Positions 42,037 to 56,907 of a stretch of 64,000 nt of DNA are shown piece by piece. Numbering within the stretch: the first letter of the stretch is position 1; the number at the start of each line of letters is the position of its first letter. This DNA comes from Byssothecium circinans (lineage: Eukaryota; Ascomycota; Dothideomycetes; Pleosporales; Massarinaceae), in contig ML976986.1 of assembly GCA_010015675.1 (NCBI GenBank), positions 203,715 through 267,714 of the forward strand, written 5' to 3'. Under the pieces are notes generated by a model that saw only the letters and a program-made list of their open reading frames with translations, ran no database searches and was not told the origin of the DNA. Made by a program: the position numbers and the translations under genes.

Positions 42037-44239
42037 TTAGAAAGCTCCTGGTATCGTCAAGCTCAACCTCTCCTCCCCCGGTGTCGATGTCTGTGAAGGC
42101 GAGAGCGGCGTTGAAGTCGGTCGGACGGGTTCCAGCTTGCTCTCTGCAGCGCGGGCCTCGAAGGACTTGCGAACTTCGGATTGGAGTTGCGCGTTGGCTT
42201 CTTCCTCGATCTGTCGTTCTTCCTCTTCCGTCAATCCTTCGGCGGGATTTGATATGACGGTTTTGCCGATCGAGACCCTCTTCACTTCCTCATTGCCATT
42301 CGTTCGAAATGGGTCTTCGTCACTCTTCGGTCCCTCTTTCGACGGTTCGGTCATGTCGACCGCGGAGTCCAGTGGTTTGTCTGATACCTGGCTCTCCTGA
42401 CTCTTTCGTGCGCCGTCTAGCTTGCCTGGGGCGTTGGCAAAGGTGGGACTATGTGGACTCCCCCTCATGGGCACGAAAGACGGCACAACACCACCGCCGA
42501 TACGAGCCCAGAACATGCGCTCCCGAAGACGAACGCTCTCTTCCCATGCAGCCTGTCTTTCCTCATCCGTCTCCGCTCTCCAGTGACCCGCTGCCACCAT
42601 GCGGAGGAAGCTGACATAGTCGCATGTAGATCGAACTCTGCCGAGACACCAGTCACATAGGGGGTACCGCGTTTCCTCGGTTTCCGATGTCTTGAACCTG
42701 AACTTCCTGGCATACTGCTCGCCCTTTCTGGATTCTCCGCATAGAGAGCATGCGAAGACTGGACCACGGAATTTGGGAGGAGGTGGATTCGGCTCGACAA
42801 CTAAAGAGGCGGCTGTAATACTACTGAGCACGGTGCGACGAGCCATCCAGGAGAGAGATGGCGCAATGTCCAGACGAAGCGTGGGCTCGATATCCTCAGC
42901 AACTGCCCGCTTATAGAACTTCTCGTCCTTCAAATTCGTGAGAGTTGCAGGAGTCGGTGGGTCACGGGACGAATTCGCCGAGTTTGGCGATTTGACAGAG
43001 GGCAACGAGCTGGTGGAATTGTTCGTGAGGGATCCGAGGCCGAGGACGTTCAGGCTTCCGTAATTTCCACTGGACACGCGACTGGTTGGCGCTGAACGGG
43101 CGCTGACTTTCAGCATGTCCTGGAACTCCTTGAAGGAGGCGAGGTCTGACCGAAGGACAGGATGGATGAGATGAGTGAAGTGCAGTGGGTGCTCCGGGCT
43201 GACCTCTTCAGTCCCAGGTGTATTGGGCGAAGTGGCATCAAAAAGCTTGCTCATTTTGTCCGCCGGAACAATGCCGGGTGTGGAGGGCGCCGTGGTGGTG
43301 GCGAGTGTATGACTTTCATCGTCTCCCTGTGTACTCATCTTCTCCATTACACTCTTGAGGTCTTGTAATTGCTCCTGGAGAGAGAGCTGGAGCGTTTCCG
43401 CGTCGCCTAGTTGCTGCTTCAGCTGTTCGTTTCGTTTCTCGGACGCCTCCGTCTCTTTACGCGCTGCCGCTACCATCTACCACATATTAGCCGCGTTCAT
43501 GACATTAATGCAGGGTGTAACCGACCACATTGGCTTCTTCGAACAGTGCAGCAGTCAGCTGTTCTACCTCGCCATCGGTCTTGCGCTTGGCCGCTTCTGC
43601 CGCTGTTCTCGCCCTCCGCTCCTCTTCCAGCTGGGTCAACAGCTGCCTCTCCATCTTATCAAATATCACCTTGTCCACCACCAATCCCTTGAACATCTTT
43701 TCCTCGTGCACCTTGAGACGCAGTTCCACCTTTGCCAGCTTTTCCCTCGCGGCGTCCCGCTCATGCCTCGTCTGCTGGAGCGTGTCGTCCAGATTGGTCT
43801 GGTGGTTGATCGCATTGATAAGCTTCGTGCTCAACGTCGCGACTTCCTGGCTCAGATCCGGATGTATGCTCGAGTCGGTCGAGTTGTTGCGTGTGAGGAC
43901 TATTTGCGGTGTTGGAGCCCGAGGGTCCGGGATGGTGTTCATCTCTTCGCTTTCCGACTGCTCCAACTGGGCAGCCCTGCCGAGGTGCGGTGTCGACACG
44001 GCTCTAGACATGGTTTTTGTAGGTGTGCTCAGAGTCGAAGCGCGCATTTTCGACAGACGGGATGGAGTGACGGTGCCTGAGCTGCCGCCAGCATGCACCC
44101 AAGGTGCTGCGTGTACGAACCTACATGGAAAGCGATGTAAGCGTTGTGCTGGAACAAATCCATTTAATGACACATGTGGGACAAAGGTACTCTTTGAAGG
44201 TTTAATGGAGAGATGTAACTGTGGGACGTACTCGGCCAT
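42037..44239 (-). CDS. SEC2: Sec2-type Rab guanine nucleotide exchange factor
   Basis: Exons 44239-43526 and 43476-42037 (49-nt intron) give 717 aa. The Sec2 coiled-coil GEF domain spans about residues 130-280: EVATLSTKLINAINHQTNLD, HERDAAREKLAKVELRLKVH, FDKMERQLLTQLEEERRART, and across the splice ALFEEANVMVAAARKE, the Rab-binding heart of the family. It activates the Sec4 Rab for exocytosis at hyphal tips. The C-terminal half has FKEFQDMLKVSARSAP and a Cys pattern CSLCGE...CDWCLGRVRSTC. A further 5' intron (44231-44119, GTACGT...CATGTAG) would change the start to MAEFVHAAPWVHAGG and is quite possible; the reading without it has an odd basic N-terminus. Confidence 0.88.
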
Positions 44240-44926
44240 TTGACGTGATTAATTTCAAACTTCGGGTTGGTCGAACCGTGGCAGAGGGAGTCCAACGGCA
44301 GGTGAACAAAGGAGTGACGAGAGGCGAGAAAAGCGAACAAAACCGAATGGGCGGAGAAGAAGAAGACGGCGCACAACAATCAACACCAAGGCATCGGAGG
44401 CAATTGCATGGAGTGCACGACAGTGGTGGTTCGAACGAGGTCCACAGGGAGGACTCGGAGGGCAAGAGGCAGGATGACGGCGGCAGCAATGATCTTGAAT
44501 GAAGCGGGCACAGGGAAGCTATCATGGGCTGGCATGGATCATCTGGGAAGCGCCGCCATCGACGCCGTGACCGTTGCGGGATCATGGCGTCAGCCCAAGC
44601 CTCGCTGCACATGTGTCGACGACGACGCCCGGGTGCCGCTCTGGCCCCCGACTCTGCAAAAGCTCGGCCGGAGGACAGGCAATATTCGACATGTGCACCT
44701 ACCGTCAGGCTCAATCATCGCTCTCGTCTTGTCAACCCGTCCAGCATGTCAAGATTTCGCAGTAAAGGTTGTTATCGAATAAAGAATAGGTGCAGGCCTC
44801 GCGTACTACACCGAGCAGAACTGCCAGGGAGCTCAATACAGCTTCTCCACGGTGCAGAATTCGGGCTGCAAGAATGCTCCAGGTGCGGTAAGTGTTGCGG
44901 CCTGTCAGCATCACGGTATGGTAACA
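44240..44926. other. Intergenic upstream of SEC2
   Basis: Several overlapping frames on both strands, none with family-like sequence. It is probably the SEC2 promoter and leader. Confidence 0.45.
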
Positions 44927-45163
44927 TTAACTGAGACAACGCAGGGCCCTGTCAAGAGCGCGAGTTTGTTCTGCCTCGATGGCAGTGGTTGAGATGCTTT
45001 TGGAATAGAGCAGACGAGCGCCTCTCTCGTACACACCGTACATGTACGGCGCAGTTACAGTTTCCAAATGTTGAAGCACTTCGTCCACACTCTCACATCT
45101 CTCATGTCCCGTAGGCGCACTGTCAATGCAGCTCACCCCACACCACCCAGACCCAATACGCAT
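44927..45163 (-). CDS. Possible small protein, 78 aa
   Basis: ATG frame with a protein-like second half: SVDEVLQHLETVTAPYMYGV followed by YERGARLLYSKSISTTAIEA and a helical end. The codon pattern looks better than in neighbouring frames. It lies alone in a 1.27-kb gap between SEC2 and PDCD5. No family is recognised; it may also be the terminal exon of something larger. Low certainty. Confidence 0.3.
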   Translation of the reverse strand: MRIGSGWCGVSCIDSAPTGHERCESVDEVLQHLETVTAPYMYGVYERGARLLYSKSISTTAIEAEQTRALDRALRCLS

Positions 45164-45514
45164 CTAATCAACTTCCAATAACTCTAAATCCCAAAACAAG
45201 CCCAAAAGCGTTGTATCGTCTCGTATCCCGGGTCAAAAATTCAATATGATCGCAGTAAGCTTACCCGAAGCGAGGCGAGGGGGGAGGGGACCTGGGAGGA
45301 GAAAAGAGGGTCCTCAAACTCAAGCTTCAGCTCCTTCCTTGCAAGGCTGCATGCACCGATGAACCCCGCTGCTTGCCCGCCCGCGTATGCCACCCGTTGA
45401 TTTGACCATCTGCACCCCACCCACACACGTCAGCGAACGTACCAAAAACATCACAGCACAGGCACAGGCACCGGCACCGAGCGCAGTACACAAGCATTGA
45501 ACTATCGAACCACC
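45164..45514. other. Spacer and PDCD5 promoter
   Basis: No gene; the right end is a C/A-rich leader before ATG 45515. Confidence 0.45.
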
Positions 45515-46201
45515 ATGTCGGACGCGGACCTTGAGGAGGTAATGCCATATCCACCAGGGAAGCAGACGGGAGGACGATAGAGGAGCGAATTGCTTACATA
45601 TACCACCTACACAGATACGCAAGGCACGCCTACAGCAACTCCGCCAGCAACAAGGCGGGGAGGGGAGCGGAACCGGTGTCGGTGGAGGAGACGGCTCGGA
45701 GCAAGATGCGAGACAGTAAGGCCCTTACGATTCAATACCTACCTATGCCAACTCGCCTCGTGTGCATTCTAGGCTAACGCGACTTATAGACAGCAAGAAG
45801 GTATGTATACACAACCCTAACTACTCGCGACTACGACGCGTCCACGCATCTACACCAACACCACCCAAAGAAACAAAATATAATGTACACAACCCAACTA
45901 ACCCTCCCCAGCCGCCCAACGCGCCTCCATCCTCAACCAAATCCTCACCCCCGACGCCGCCGACCGCCTCGGCCGCATCCGCCTCGTCAAAGAGTCCCGC
46001 GCCACCGACATCGAAAACCGCCTCATCATGCTCGCCCGCACAAACCAGCTGCGCGCAAAGGTCACGGAGGAGCAGTTGAAGGAGCTGCTGGGGGCCGTGG
46101 CTGAGCAGCAGGAGAAGGAGGAGAGCAAGATTGTGGTCAATCGGAGGGGTGGGGGCGGCTGGGATGATGATGATTTGGATGATTTGTTGAAGGATGTTTG
46201 A
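45515..46201 (+). CDS. PDCD5/TFAR19 family DNA-binding protein
   Basis: Four exons: 45515-45538, 45615-45715, an 11-nt microexon 45790-45800, and 45912-46201; 141 aa. The family signature is DLEEIRKARLQQLRQQQG at the N-terminus, then QRASILNQILTPDAADRLGR and IRLVKESRATDIENRLIMLA, ending in an acidic tail (WDDDDLDDLLKDV). PDCD5 proteins are small helical-bundle nuclear/cytosolic proteins linked to apoptosis, chaperonin and DNA binding. The microexon supplies exactly A-CAG-CAA-GAA-G and is needed to keep the QQQEAAQRASILNQIL reading, so the model is well constrained. Confidence 0.92.
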
Positions 46202-46576
46202 GGGTGAAGATGGGGGTGGATGGGGGGATAAAACGGCTTAGGTTTGCATTGGATGGCGTTTATGGCATATTACCCATTTTGCATGGTAGGCTTAGGCTTG
46301 ATACGGTGTAGCCAGACTTTTGATGTCATTGTATTGATTCTTTTCCCTTTCCAAATGGTATTCGCATGATTTCACGCTGTTCTACTATTGAAGGTACATG
46401 ACCCGACGACGGAAAATTGAAGACGATCCCCCGAAGCCCCAAATCTAGAAGACCATAAGCTTGTGGACATGAATGTGCTTGGTCAAAAGTTTTGCGCCAG
46501 AACTTTATTGAAGCGTTGCCAAGCGTTTGACACACCACGGTGGCATGTGTCCAGTCCTTGCCAGAACAGCTCCTTC
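46202..46576. other. Convergent 3' spacer, PDCD5 / Arb2-domain gene
   Basis: 375 bp, no gene; the two stops face each other. Confidence 0.5.
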
Positions 46577-48568
46577 TCAGTCATCCTCCACATCCAAGTT
46601 TTTCAACTCCTCCGCCACGGTGTCAGGGCACCCGGCTCCCTTGACAGTCTCACTATCCACCTCCACACCTGCAAACATGATTGCCGGGCCAGTCTTCTTC
46701 TCCGTCCACTTTTCACTCTTGGCCTTGTTTTCCCACTTCTCCCTCACCTGCTCTGCCGTACTAGAGCCTAGACCGCCAGATGCAAGAGCCTTCCTCTCCA
46801 GCTCCTCCAGCTCAATTTCTTTCTGCTGGATCCGCTTGGAGAGACGCTCACTGCTGTCCCGGAGGGTGGCGTTGGTCGAGGGGGTGGAGGAGAGTGCAAC
46901 CTGCATCGCATCAAGGACGGCTTGGGCGATCTTGAGCTCTTGCTGCTCTTCGGTGAGCATGTCGTCGGGGATACTGCCTGGCGGCGGAGCAAAGGCTGGA
47001 TCGAGCTCAAGCGGAGCATCAGGTGTGGGTTGGGGAATATCTAGTTCGAGGGTGAAGGATGGGTTGGTGTAGTTCTTGGGGTCTTGGGCTACGTCTTCGA
47101 AGAAGTTGAGGACTAGATGAGGCAGGTTAGCAAATTGTGCAAGTCACACATGCAGTTGCAAAGAGACGTACCTATATCCTGCACTTCAGGCTGTGTAAAG
47201 ATGCACTCAGCCGCAATGGTGTCACCGCCAGCGAAGGTAGGGCAGAGAGCTTCCTCGCCGTGCCAAATGTCGTCAGACTCGTCAGACTTATCAGATTGTT
47301 GGGATACGTTGTACCCTGACTTCTGAAACCGCTCATGAGCATCTGCCTGGTGGTCGACTGACTGTTCCGTCGCTTTCTCTAGCCAGTTCACCACTTTGCG
47401 CGAAACTGGTCGGGAGGGGGTAACCTTGTAGTCTCTAGGCAGATTTATCAACGTGCTATAAGTGAAGTATTAGTCAGTAATGCTTATACAAAAGGAACCA
47501 AGTTAACGTACGAAGGGTTGGTGCTGGTTCCGTTAGGAAGCTTCCACTCCCTAGCTCGGGTGTGCAGAAAGGCCTTCAGTGCTGATTCTGAGACCTGCGA
47601 GGCATTGAAACTCGTTCCAAAGATTGCCATGGCTGTAATACGGTCGCCATACTTCCAGAACTCGTTGTTGAGAACGTTCATGATAGAAGAAGCCCCATTC
47701 TCGATCGCCAGGATGTACACCTCTGCATCCGGCGCAACATAAGCGGGGTTCTTGACCACAGTGTCAAAGAAAGTCTTGAGGTGTTCCTCGGGCGTACTAT
47801 GTCCCTCAAGATGATTCTCCTCTGGGTGCACCATGACGGGCTCATGGTAGATGGACTTTCGAGGCATGGCATTCCAACTCCTGATATTGCACGCCTTGTT
47901 GAACTTGTGTGAATAATAGAGCTGGCTTGTGTTGGTGATGATCAGCCCTGGGATAGCATCATCGGACTGGACACGAGCTTCATCCGCCGAAAGCTTCTCT
48001 TCAACGTTAGCATCGGGATTGTTGCGCGCGATGAGCTTTTTGACGAAGTCGACAATGGAGCCGCCGTTGAACCCGCCCTCTCTCTGTAGCAAACGATATG
48101 CAAGTACGCCGAGATCCTGGTTGACGTCGTCGTTGATGAGAATTACCACGCGCTTCCGAGTCCTTAAAACTTCGGCTGCTGGAAGGACAATTGGAACGTG
48201 CGGTCCATCAGGTTTGGTATCAGTGAGATTGGGATAGTAGAGTTGGTTGAGTCCGAGAGCAGACAGCCTGTCCAGAACGCCCTCACGCTGGCATACTAGA
48301 GAGTTGTTAGCTTACGCGAAGATCATATGGTGCTCCATCAGAAATCTGGCTGTAGAGTTCAAAGCACAGAGATGGTGGACTCACCACGCATAGCCTCGCC
48401 CCGGACCTCGTTGTGGCGCTCATTGTTGGACCAATGGAAGTTGTAGTAGAGCTCTGGTGTCTTGATCTTGCGGATGCAGCCCACCTTATCGACGAAATAG
48501 CCCAGCTCTTCTAGGTTAGCCGGGTACGTGGGATCCGCCTCCAGCGTCTCTGCTTGTCGACGGAACAT
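46577..48568 (-). CDS. Arb2-domain protein
   Basis: Four exons: 48568-48385, 48295-47512, 47455-47172 and 47112-46577 (introns of 89, 56 and 59 nt); 595 aa. The N-terminal 300 residues match the fungal Arb2 domain: MFRRQAETLEADPTYPANLE, LGYFVDKVGCIRKIKTPELY, NFHWSNNERHNEVRGEAMRG, then GPHVPIVLPAAEVLRTRKRV, VVILINDDVNQDLGVLAYRL and VYILAIENGASSIMNVLNNE. The alpha/beta-hydrolase-like fold of Arb2 is used in the fission-yeast ARC complex (Argonaute chaperone) and in Hda1-type deacetylases. The C-terminal part is helical (LTEEQQELKIAQAVLDAMQV, RIQQKEIELEELERKALA). A direct RNAi role for this protein is only an inference from the domain name. Confidence 0.85.
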
Positions 48569-48945
48569 GGCTGTAAAGGGAAGTCAATAAAGTTCATCTA
48601 GAGGGCCGTCAGCGCACTTACCGTTGTAGTAATGTGGGCACAGTAGTCCTGTCGCGTGTGTTGTGGGGGAAGGAGAAGGTTGGGGAAGATTATAAATATA
48701 CACACGCGCCGTTCGTTTGTTTGCGGCAGGCAGGGCAAGCTAAATCATGGAAGGTGAGGGCCGATTGTCGAGTAAGAGGAAGGAGCGGTACATTCACCTC
48801 GAAATGACATCACAAATCTTATCCACGAATTTATTGTTGTTCATGTACAAACATCCGCAACGCCACCCGATGCCGGTATTTATTCCGTACTATACACATA
48901 TCCTGCAGAATATCCGTCGCAGGGTTCAATCCACCATGCATCCTT
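48569..48945. other. Spacer between Arb2-domain gene and MRP2
   Basis: No gene; includes the promoter of the minus-strand Arb2-domain gene, with TATAAATA-like sequence around 48691-48698. Confidence 0.45.
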
Positions 48946-49401
48946 CTACCAGCTCGCCTTCTTCACTCCTGGCAGGTTTCCAGACAGTGCGTTTATTCGG
49001 AATTGGTACTGGAACTTGAGTCAGCATTTATCCCTACACCATTTCGACCATACGACGTACTCTTCCTAACCTGAAGTCGCTAAAGACACCCCTTCCTTTG
49101 CCTCCCATTATACACCTGTTCTTGATCTGCGTGAAGCGCGTGTAGCAGTGCATCTGGGCGAGCTGGAGCTGGGCCTGGGCGCGGACTCGCTGAGGGAAGG
49201 TGGTGTTACGGATGATATATCGGAGCGCTTGTCTGCACGGAACCACCGTTGTTAGCGATTGTTCTCCTCACTGTTATATCCTAGGAGCGCATACCGTTCG
49301 GGCTCATGCTCTGCGTAGACCTTCCGCTTCGTGTGGTCGCGAATGTTTCGGATTTTGGCGAAGCCGCCGAGGTCGAGCTGTTTTGCGCGGAATTGGGACA
49401 T
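48946..49401 (-). CDS. MRP2: Mitochondrial ribosomal protein uS14m
   Basis: Three exons, 49401-49295, 49232-49061 and 49008-48946 (introns of 62 and 52 nt); 113 aa, close to yeast Mrp2. It is a small-subunit mitoribosome component. Signature: MSQFRAKQLDLGGFAKIRNI, RDHTKRKVYAEHEPERQALR, YIIRNTTFPQRVRAQAQLQL, then MHCYTRFTQIKNRCIMGGKG, RGVFSDFRLGRYQFRINALS and the invariant ending GNLPGVKKASW. The four-Cys zinc motif of bacterial uS14 is absent, as usual for mitochondrial forms. It is divergent from the 661-aa hypothetical gene. Confidence 0.93.
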
Positions 49402-49723
49402 GATGGCGGTGGCGGGCGTATAATCGCTGAGGCGTGAAAGGTTTAGGAGCTGTGAAGTTCAGATAGAGAAGTATGCGATGCTCCTTATCTTGCCGATGCG
49501 ACGGTGATTCGGAGCACTCGGCTCGGCTACAGCTTCCCCGGCATCGCACCCACCAACTAGGCCGTGAGTATCATCCTTCAACATGGACTCTCCTATACAA
49601 ATCATGAACACGTGGGCGTACATCGGCATGGTCGCGCGACTTCAAGAATTACTTTAATCGATTAATGTGCTCTGCCAATACGCTTGGACCGTGGAAGCTG
49701 CGGCACACTGCAGCCCTTTCAAA
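49402..49723. promoter_or_regulatory. Divergent promoter region, MRP2 / hypothetical
   Basis: 322 bp between two divergent start codons; no other gene fits. Confidence 0.45.
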
Positions 49724-51810
49724 ATGTTTTCATCGCTGACTTCTTACACCTCGAAAGACGTCGATCCAGCAGCCAGGATGTTCTCCGAGCAGGATCTGCG
49801 AAATATGTTCGAGCAGCTTCCGCCTCAGACTCCAGAGAAAGTCGAGGTCCCTCAGATATTACCTCCTTTGATTCTTTCATCTCGCGGAGAAGGATTCGTA
49901 ACCGGGCAGAGTGTTTCGCGGAGCTTTGAAAATTTGGTGCAGAATGGTATGCCCAACATGGATACGTAATAGCCAAGACATTGACCATGTGTAGAACCAG
50001 AGCGGTTACCTCTTAGCGCTGTAAGCAATAGGCTCGACATCGATCAGGATACGAGTCTTCAACTCTTACGAGCAAGTCCTCACCTAGCACTGTTGAGCGA
50101 GAACGAAAACACAGTTATCACTACAAGCGAGCGAAATGCAATCGCGGAAAAGTTCCGCGAGTCGCTGAAAAGCCGTGTCGTATCAAAAGCCTCGTTCTCG
50201 AATGAAACAAATGTGTCCAGGGCAAGCATTGATGCACTTGCCCACTCCAAGGATGACAGTGCTGGAATTGGAGAGCAGGTTCGTGAATTGGACGATCACC
50301 TTTTCACGGCTAGCTATGAGCAAGAAGTAACAGAGAAGCTCAAAGAGAAGCTGAATTTAGCACTACAAGAGGCCGAGTAAGCAGCGCACACCCGTGGCTT
50401 ACAGTGTGTCTTGGACTAACATATCGCAGGCCGCTTGAAATAACTTCCTCTTTAGTCACAGGAGAGGCGCCACTGTGGTTTATACAACGAGCTACCGAGA
50501 ACATCATAAGAACGCAGGATATGTCTTCACATTTTCACGTCGATGAAGACGCCAACGCCACTAGATACGTTCCCAGAGAGTCCATCATAAGGCGAAGAGA
50601 CGATGTGATCTCGCGACTTGAGTCTGGAGAACTGACACATATCGATATACGGACATTTGCGGAAGACTTCAAAGAGATCCTCCCTTCTTTTGCAGAGGCC
50701 AACGAGTATCTCGCTGAACTGGATTCTTTTTTCCATCTCGGTCCTTTTGCTATCTCAAGATCCTGGATTGCTTGGCTGGTCAATCAATATATCGAAGTCC
50801 TTGACGACCAAGACTACGTCGACTGTGCGAAAGATCTTCCCTCTGACCTTCCCCGAGCCATCTACGATAGTGTCTTGGAGCTTGTGGTGCATAGGGTCAT
50901 TAGCTGGGACTCATCAGCATCCGAGGACTTTTGTCAATCTGGCACCTTCGTTCTAACGAACATTCACCACGATCGCGAGCGCACAATACTTTTCGAGCAT
51001 GCAAAAGCACAAGCTACAGTCCAATGGCAAGCATACAAAGCGACACCCAGCAAAGATCTCAAATTCCGAATAGCAAACATACTCGCAAAAGTACCCCCTG
51101 ATCGACATGTCCTCCGTGCGGTAGCCGAAGAACCTGAGGTTGAAAGTGCGATTGCTGAACACTTTTGGGTTGCAATATCGAATTTGGAATCACAAAACGA
51201 GGCTGACTTTGCCACATCCTGGACGAAACGAGTTTCTTCACGGCAAAGCAATTACTGCGAAGCATTAAAGGCTATTAAAGACGTGAAGTTGCATGATCAG
51301 CTCGCCGAGCTGCTGGCCCACTATCTGCAAAAGGACCTGATCCCAGATACAATAGTAAAGGCTAAATTACAAGGACTCGTTTGCAGTCGGAAGACACAGA
51401 AGAATGTGCAGAAGATCGAAACCGCTTTGACGGCAAGCAAGAAGGATTTGGCCGGCTTACTTTTGTTAATCGAGAAGTTCGGCAAGAAGCAGGATATACC
51501 AGACCTTGAAGGTGCCACTCTTGAAGAATCAAAGGGGGTAATGGTCGCGGATATGATCCGCAGGATGCAGAAACCCAAAACAGATGGACCGCTTTTGTTC
51601 CTCACTCTCGTGGTTGTGCTTTTTGCAAAGCACTACCCGGGTGTTGTCTACGCGACAGGAAAATTCGCACCGAAGCTTCTCAAGATCCTCAAGGCAAAAG
51701 TGAGTGTGGAGGACTATGAGCAGTTGGAAGCATGGAAGGAGTTGGCAAAAACGGGGGCATTGGGTGCAGAGGAACAGAAAGCAATGAGGGAAATGGCCGA
51801 GGAAGGTTGA
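49724..51810 (+). CDS. Hypothetical protein with C-terminal membrane segment
   Basis: Three exons, 49724-49946, 49995-50376 and 50430-51810 (introns of 48 and 53 nt); 661 aa. Splicing gives smooth protein across both junctions (SFENLVQNEPERLPLS and LQEAEPLEITSSLVTGEAPL), which supports the model. It is mostly helical: EAPLWFIQRATENIIRTQ, ISRSWIAWLVNQYIEVLDD, a charged central region, KNVQKIETALTASKKDLAGL. Near the C-terminus a hydrophobic stretch (DGPLLFLTLVVVLFAKHYPG) could be a single membrane span or a buried helix. I do not recognise the family; it is likely fungal-specific. A smaller open frame that starts at 50404 is only exon 3 plus intron sequence. Confidence 0.7.
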
Positions 51811-53134
51811 AGATTTGAACATACAATGGTCGTGAGTTTATGAAGCGCATACATGGTTTGCTGGAGTATAGGTAGTAAGGGTGTTTGGGAAGGCGGCTGA
51901 AACTGCAATACCCACTGGGAGTGATTATGGAGTGCTAGAAAAGTGCTCTCGACGCTAAATCAGGGCATCATCAACAATCAACACGTCTTCAATCTACGCT
52001 TCTACTGAAGCTGGTCTCTTACCTAACAAATACTCAGGATCACTATACCAACTACATCTTTTGGTGTGAATGTCATGTCTAAAGTGCCGAAACCTTGTGG
52101 CGCTATATCGGGCTTAGCCCATATGAGATAAGCATGCGGCACAGGCAAAAGTGTTTCCCGTAGTTGACGACAGCTTCTCTTGCACTGACAACACTTTCAT
52201 CTTCTTCTTCATAACTTGGGAGCAATGCGATACAGCCCATGTTCAGCGCTCAGGTTCCTCCGGGATGATTACTAAGATGAAGACGGGACGTCGGGCGAGA
52301 AAAGTGAGCCGGGCCGTCGGCCGATACAACGAGGTGGAAGAACACACACAGTGATAGTGACATATTCGATGTTTACACGCGGCATCATATATGTTCAGAG
52401 GCCTCTCAAGCCTTTAAAGATCTTATTCTAGCGACGCATAGAGACGTACAAAAGAGCTGGGATGTCTACACGCACATATAGTACTCCGCACACACCTCCT
52501 TGCAGGAACACCCTTCGTTCTGCACGCATCCAATATCGAGGCCAAACCGAAATCCGATCATATAGAATACGACTTTAATTTGGACGGCGCTTCGCTACAG
52601 TATATCTCTATATTCAAGATACGATTTGCAAGCCACATGGTTGTTGGTGCGGTTCGTCTCACCGTCTCGCCTTCGATGACACCATCTCAACAACATGCTC
52701 AACTAGGCGACCATGACGGCGCGCAGAGCCGCTGCCTCGGACAGGAAACGAGTGACAGGCACAGTGACGTGCGACATGATTACAATATTGGATTAGGAAT
52801 CTCGTCACTGCCGTCTAATTGGTGAATTCTCAGCTTTGTCTCGAAAAAGTTTTTGTGACTACAAAGGCTTAGCGTGGATTGCGCCATACAGCTTGACTAT
52901 GAGACCTTCGCACGTTGATATCAAACAGGAGCCGATGACGGACCCCGAATATATACCCACACAATACAATTGTTTTTCAGAATCTCTACTCCATACTTTA
53001 CGCCGCACTTCAACACTTTCTACAGTATACGTCTTGCCGGTTGCCCCCAGAACTCATAGCAGCATATTCATCTTCCTCTTCTTTCGTCCCCCGGAGCATA
53101 CTCGCAAGTCCCACATATTGCCGATCGTGTCAAT
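51811..53134. other. Long spacer upstream of PAPS reductase
   Basis: 1.3 kb without a supported gene; only short frames. It holds the promoter and leader of the PAPS reductase gene. Confidence 0.5.
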
Positions 53135-54116
53135 ATGTCGTCGTCTCCGCTGTTCTCAACAGCCCCGTTCGAGAAGACGACTATGATCAACGATGACGAA
53201 TCCGGCTATGCCTCTGGCTCTTCAAGCCACGAGAGCCTACCGGAAGTCTACTTCACCAAGCCTCACCTCAAGTTCCTGAACGCACAGTTGCAACTGCTCG
53301 AGCCTCGAGGTATGTCTTCGACCTAGAGTCATTGTTAGCGTTCATGAACCAACGTGGTCAGATATTTTAAAATGGTGCATTGCCTCGCTACCGGGGCTCT
53401 TCCAAACGACGGCTTTTGGCTTGACTGGTCTCGTGACCATCGACATGCTCTCCAAGCTGGACGGCCCGTTGAAGCACAATATCGACCTCATCTTCCTCGA
53501 CACCCTACATCACTTTAACGAGACTCACGCGCTAGTGGACCGCGTTCGAAGGCGATATGGCACCCCCATCCATGTCTACAAGCCCCGAGGATGCGACACC
53601 GTGGAAGAGTTCAATGCCAAACTTGGTCAGAAACTGTGGGAGACGAACGACGAACTGTACGACTATGTTGCCAAGGTTGAGCCGCTGCAGAGGGCGAACG
53701 AAGAGCTTCAAGTCAAGGCGGTGCTCACCGGACGACGCAAGAGCCAAGGTGGCAAGCGTGGCGATCTCGATATCATCGAAGTCGACGAGTCTGGCATGAT
53801 CAAGATCAACCCTCTCGCCAACTGGTCATTCGCCCAAGTGAAGGAGTACGTCGACGCGAACAAGGTCCCGTACAACGAGCTTTTGGATCGTGGATACAAG
53901 AGCGTAGGCGACTGGCACTCGACCCAACCTGTCGCCGCGGGTGAAGACGAGCGTTCGGGACGCTGGAAGGGACAGAAGAAGTCCGAGTGCGGTATCCACA
54001 ACCCAAAGTCGCGATATGGTCAGTTCCTTTTGCAAGCCGAGAATGAGAAGAAGCAAAAGGAAGAGGAGGATTTGTCGCGGACGTTGGAGCAAGCTCGCTT
54101 GACTGTCGAAGTATGA
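53135..54116 (+). CDS. MET16: PAPS reductase (sulfate assimilation)
   Basis: Two exons, 53135-53309 and 53362-54116 (52-nt intron); 309 aa. It reduces 3'-phosphoadenylyl sulfate to sulfite and PAP with thioredoxin. Motifs: FQTTAFGLTGLVTIDMLSKL (the PP-loop-like substrate region), LIFLDTLHHFNETHALVDRV, KAVLTGRRKSQGGKRGDLDI, IKINPLANWSFAQVKEYVDA, LLDRGYKSVGDWHSTQPV, and the catalytic ECGIH with its single redox Cys at about residue 268. It lacks the APS-reductase Cys pairs (FeS cluster), so it is the PAPS-specific fungal type. An N-terminal Ser/Gly-rich extension and a C-terminal charged helix make it somewhat longer than the yeast enzyme. It lies 747 bp upstream of ATP sulfurylase on the same strand. 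Confidence 0.95.
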
Positions 54117-56907
<2,791 letters not shown>

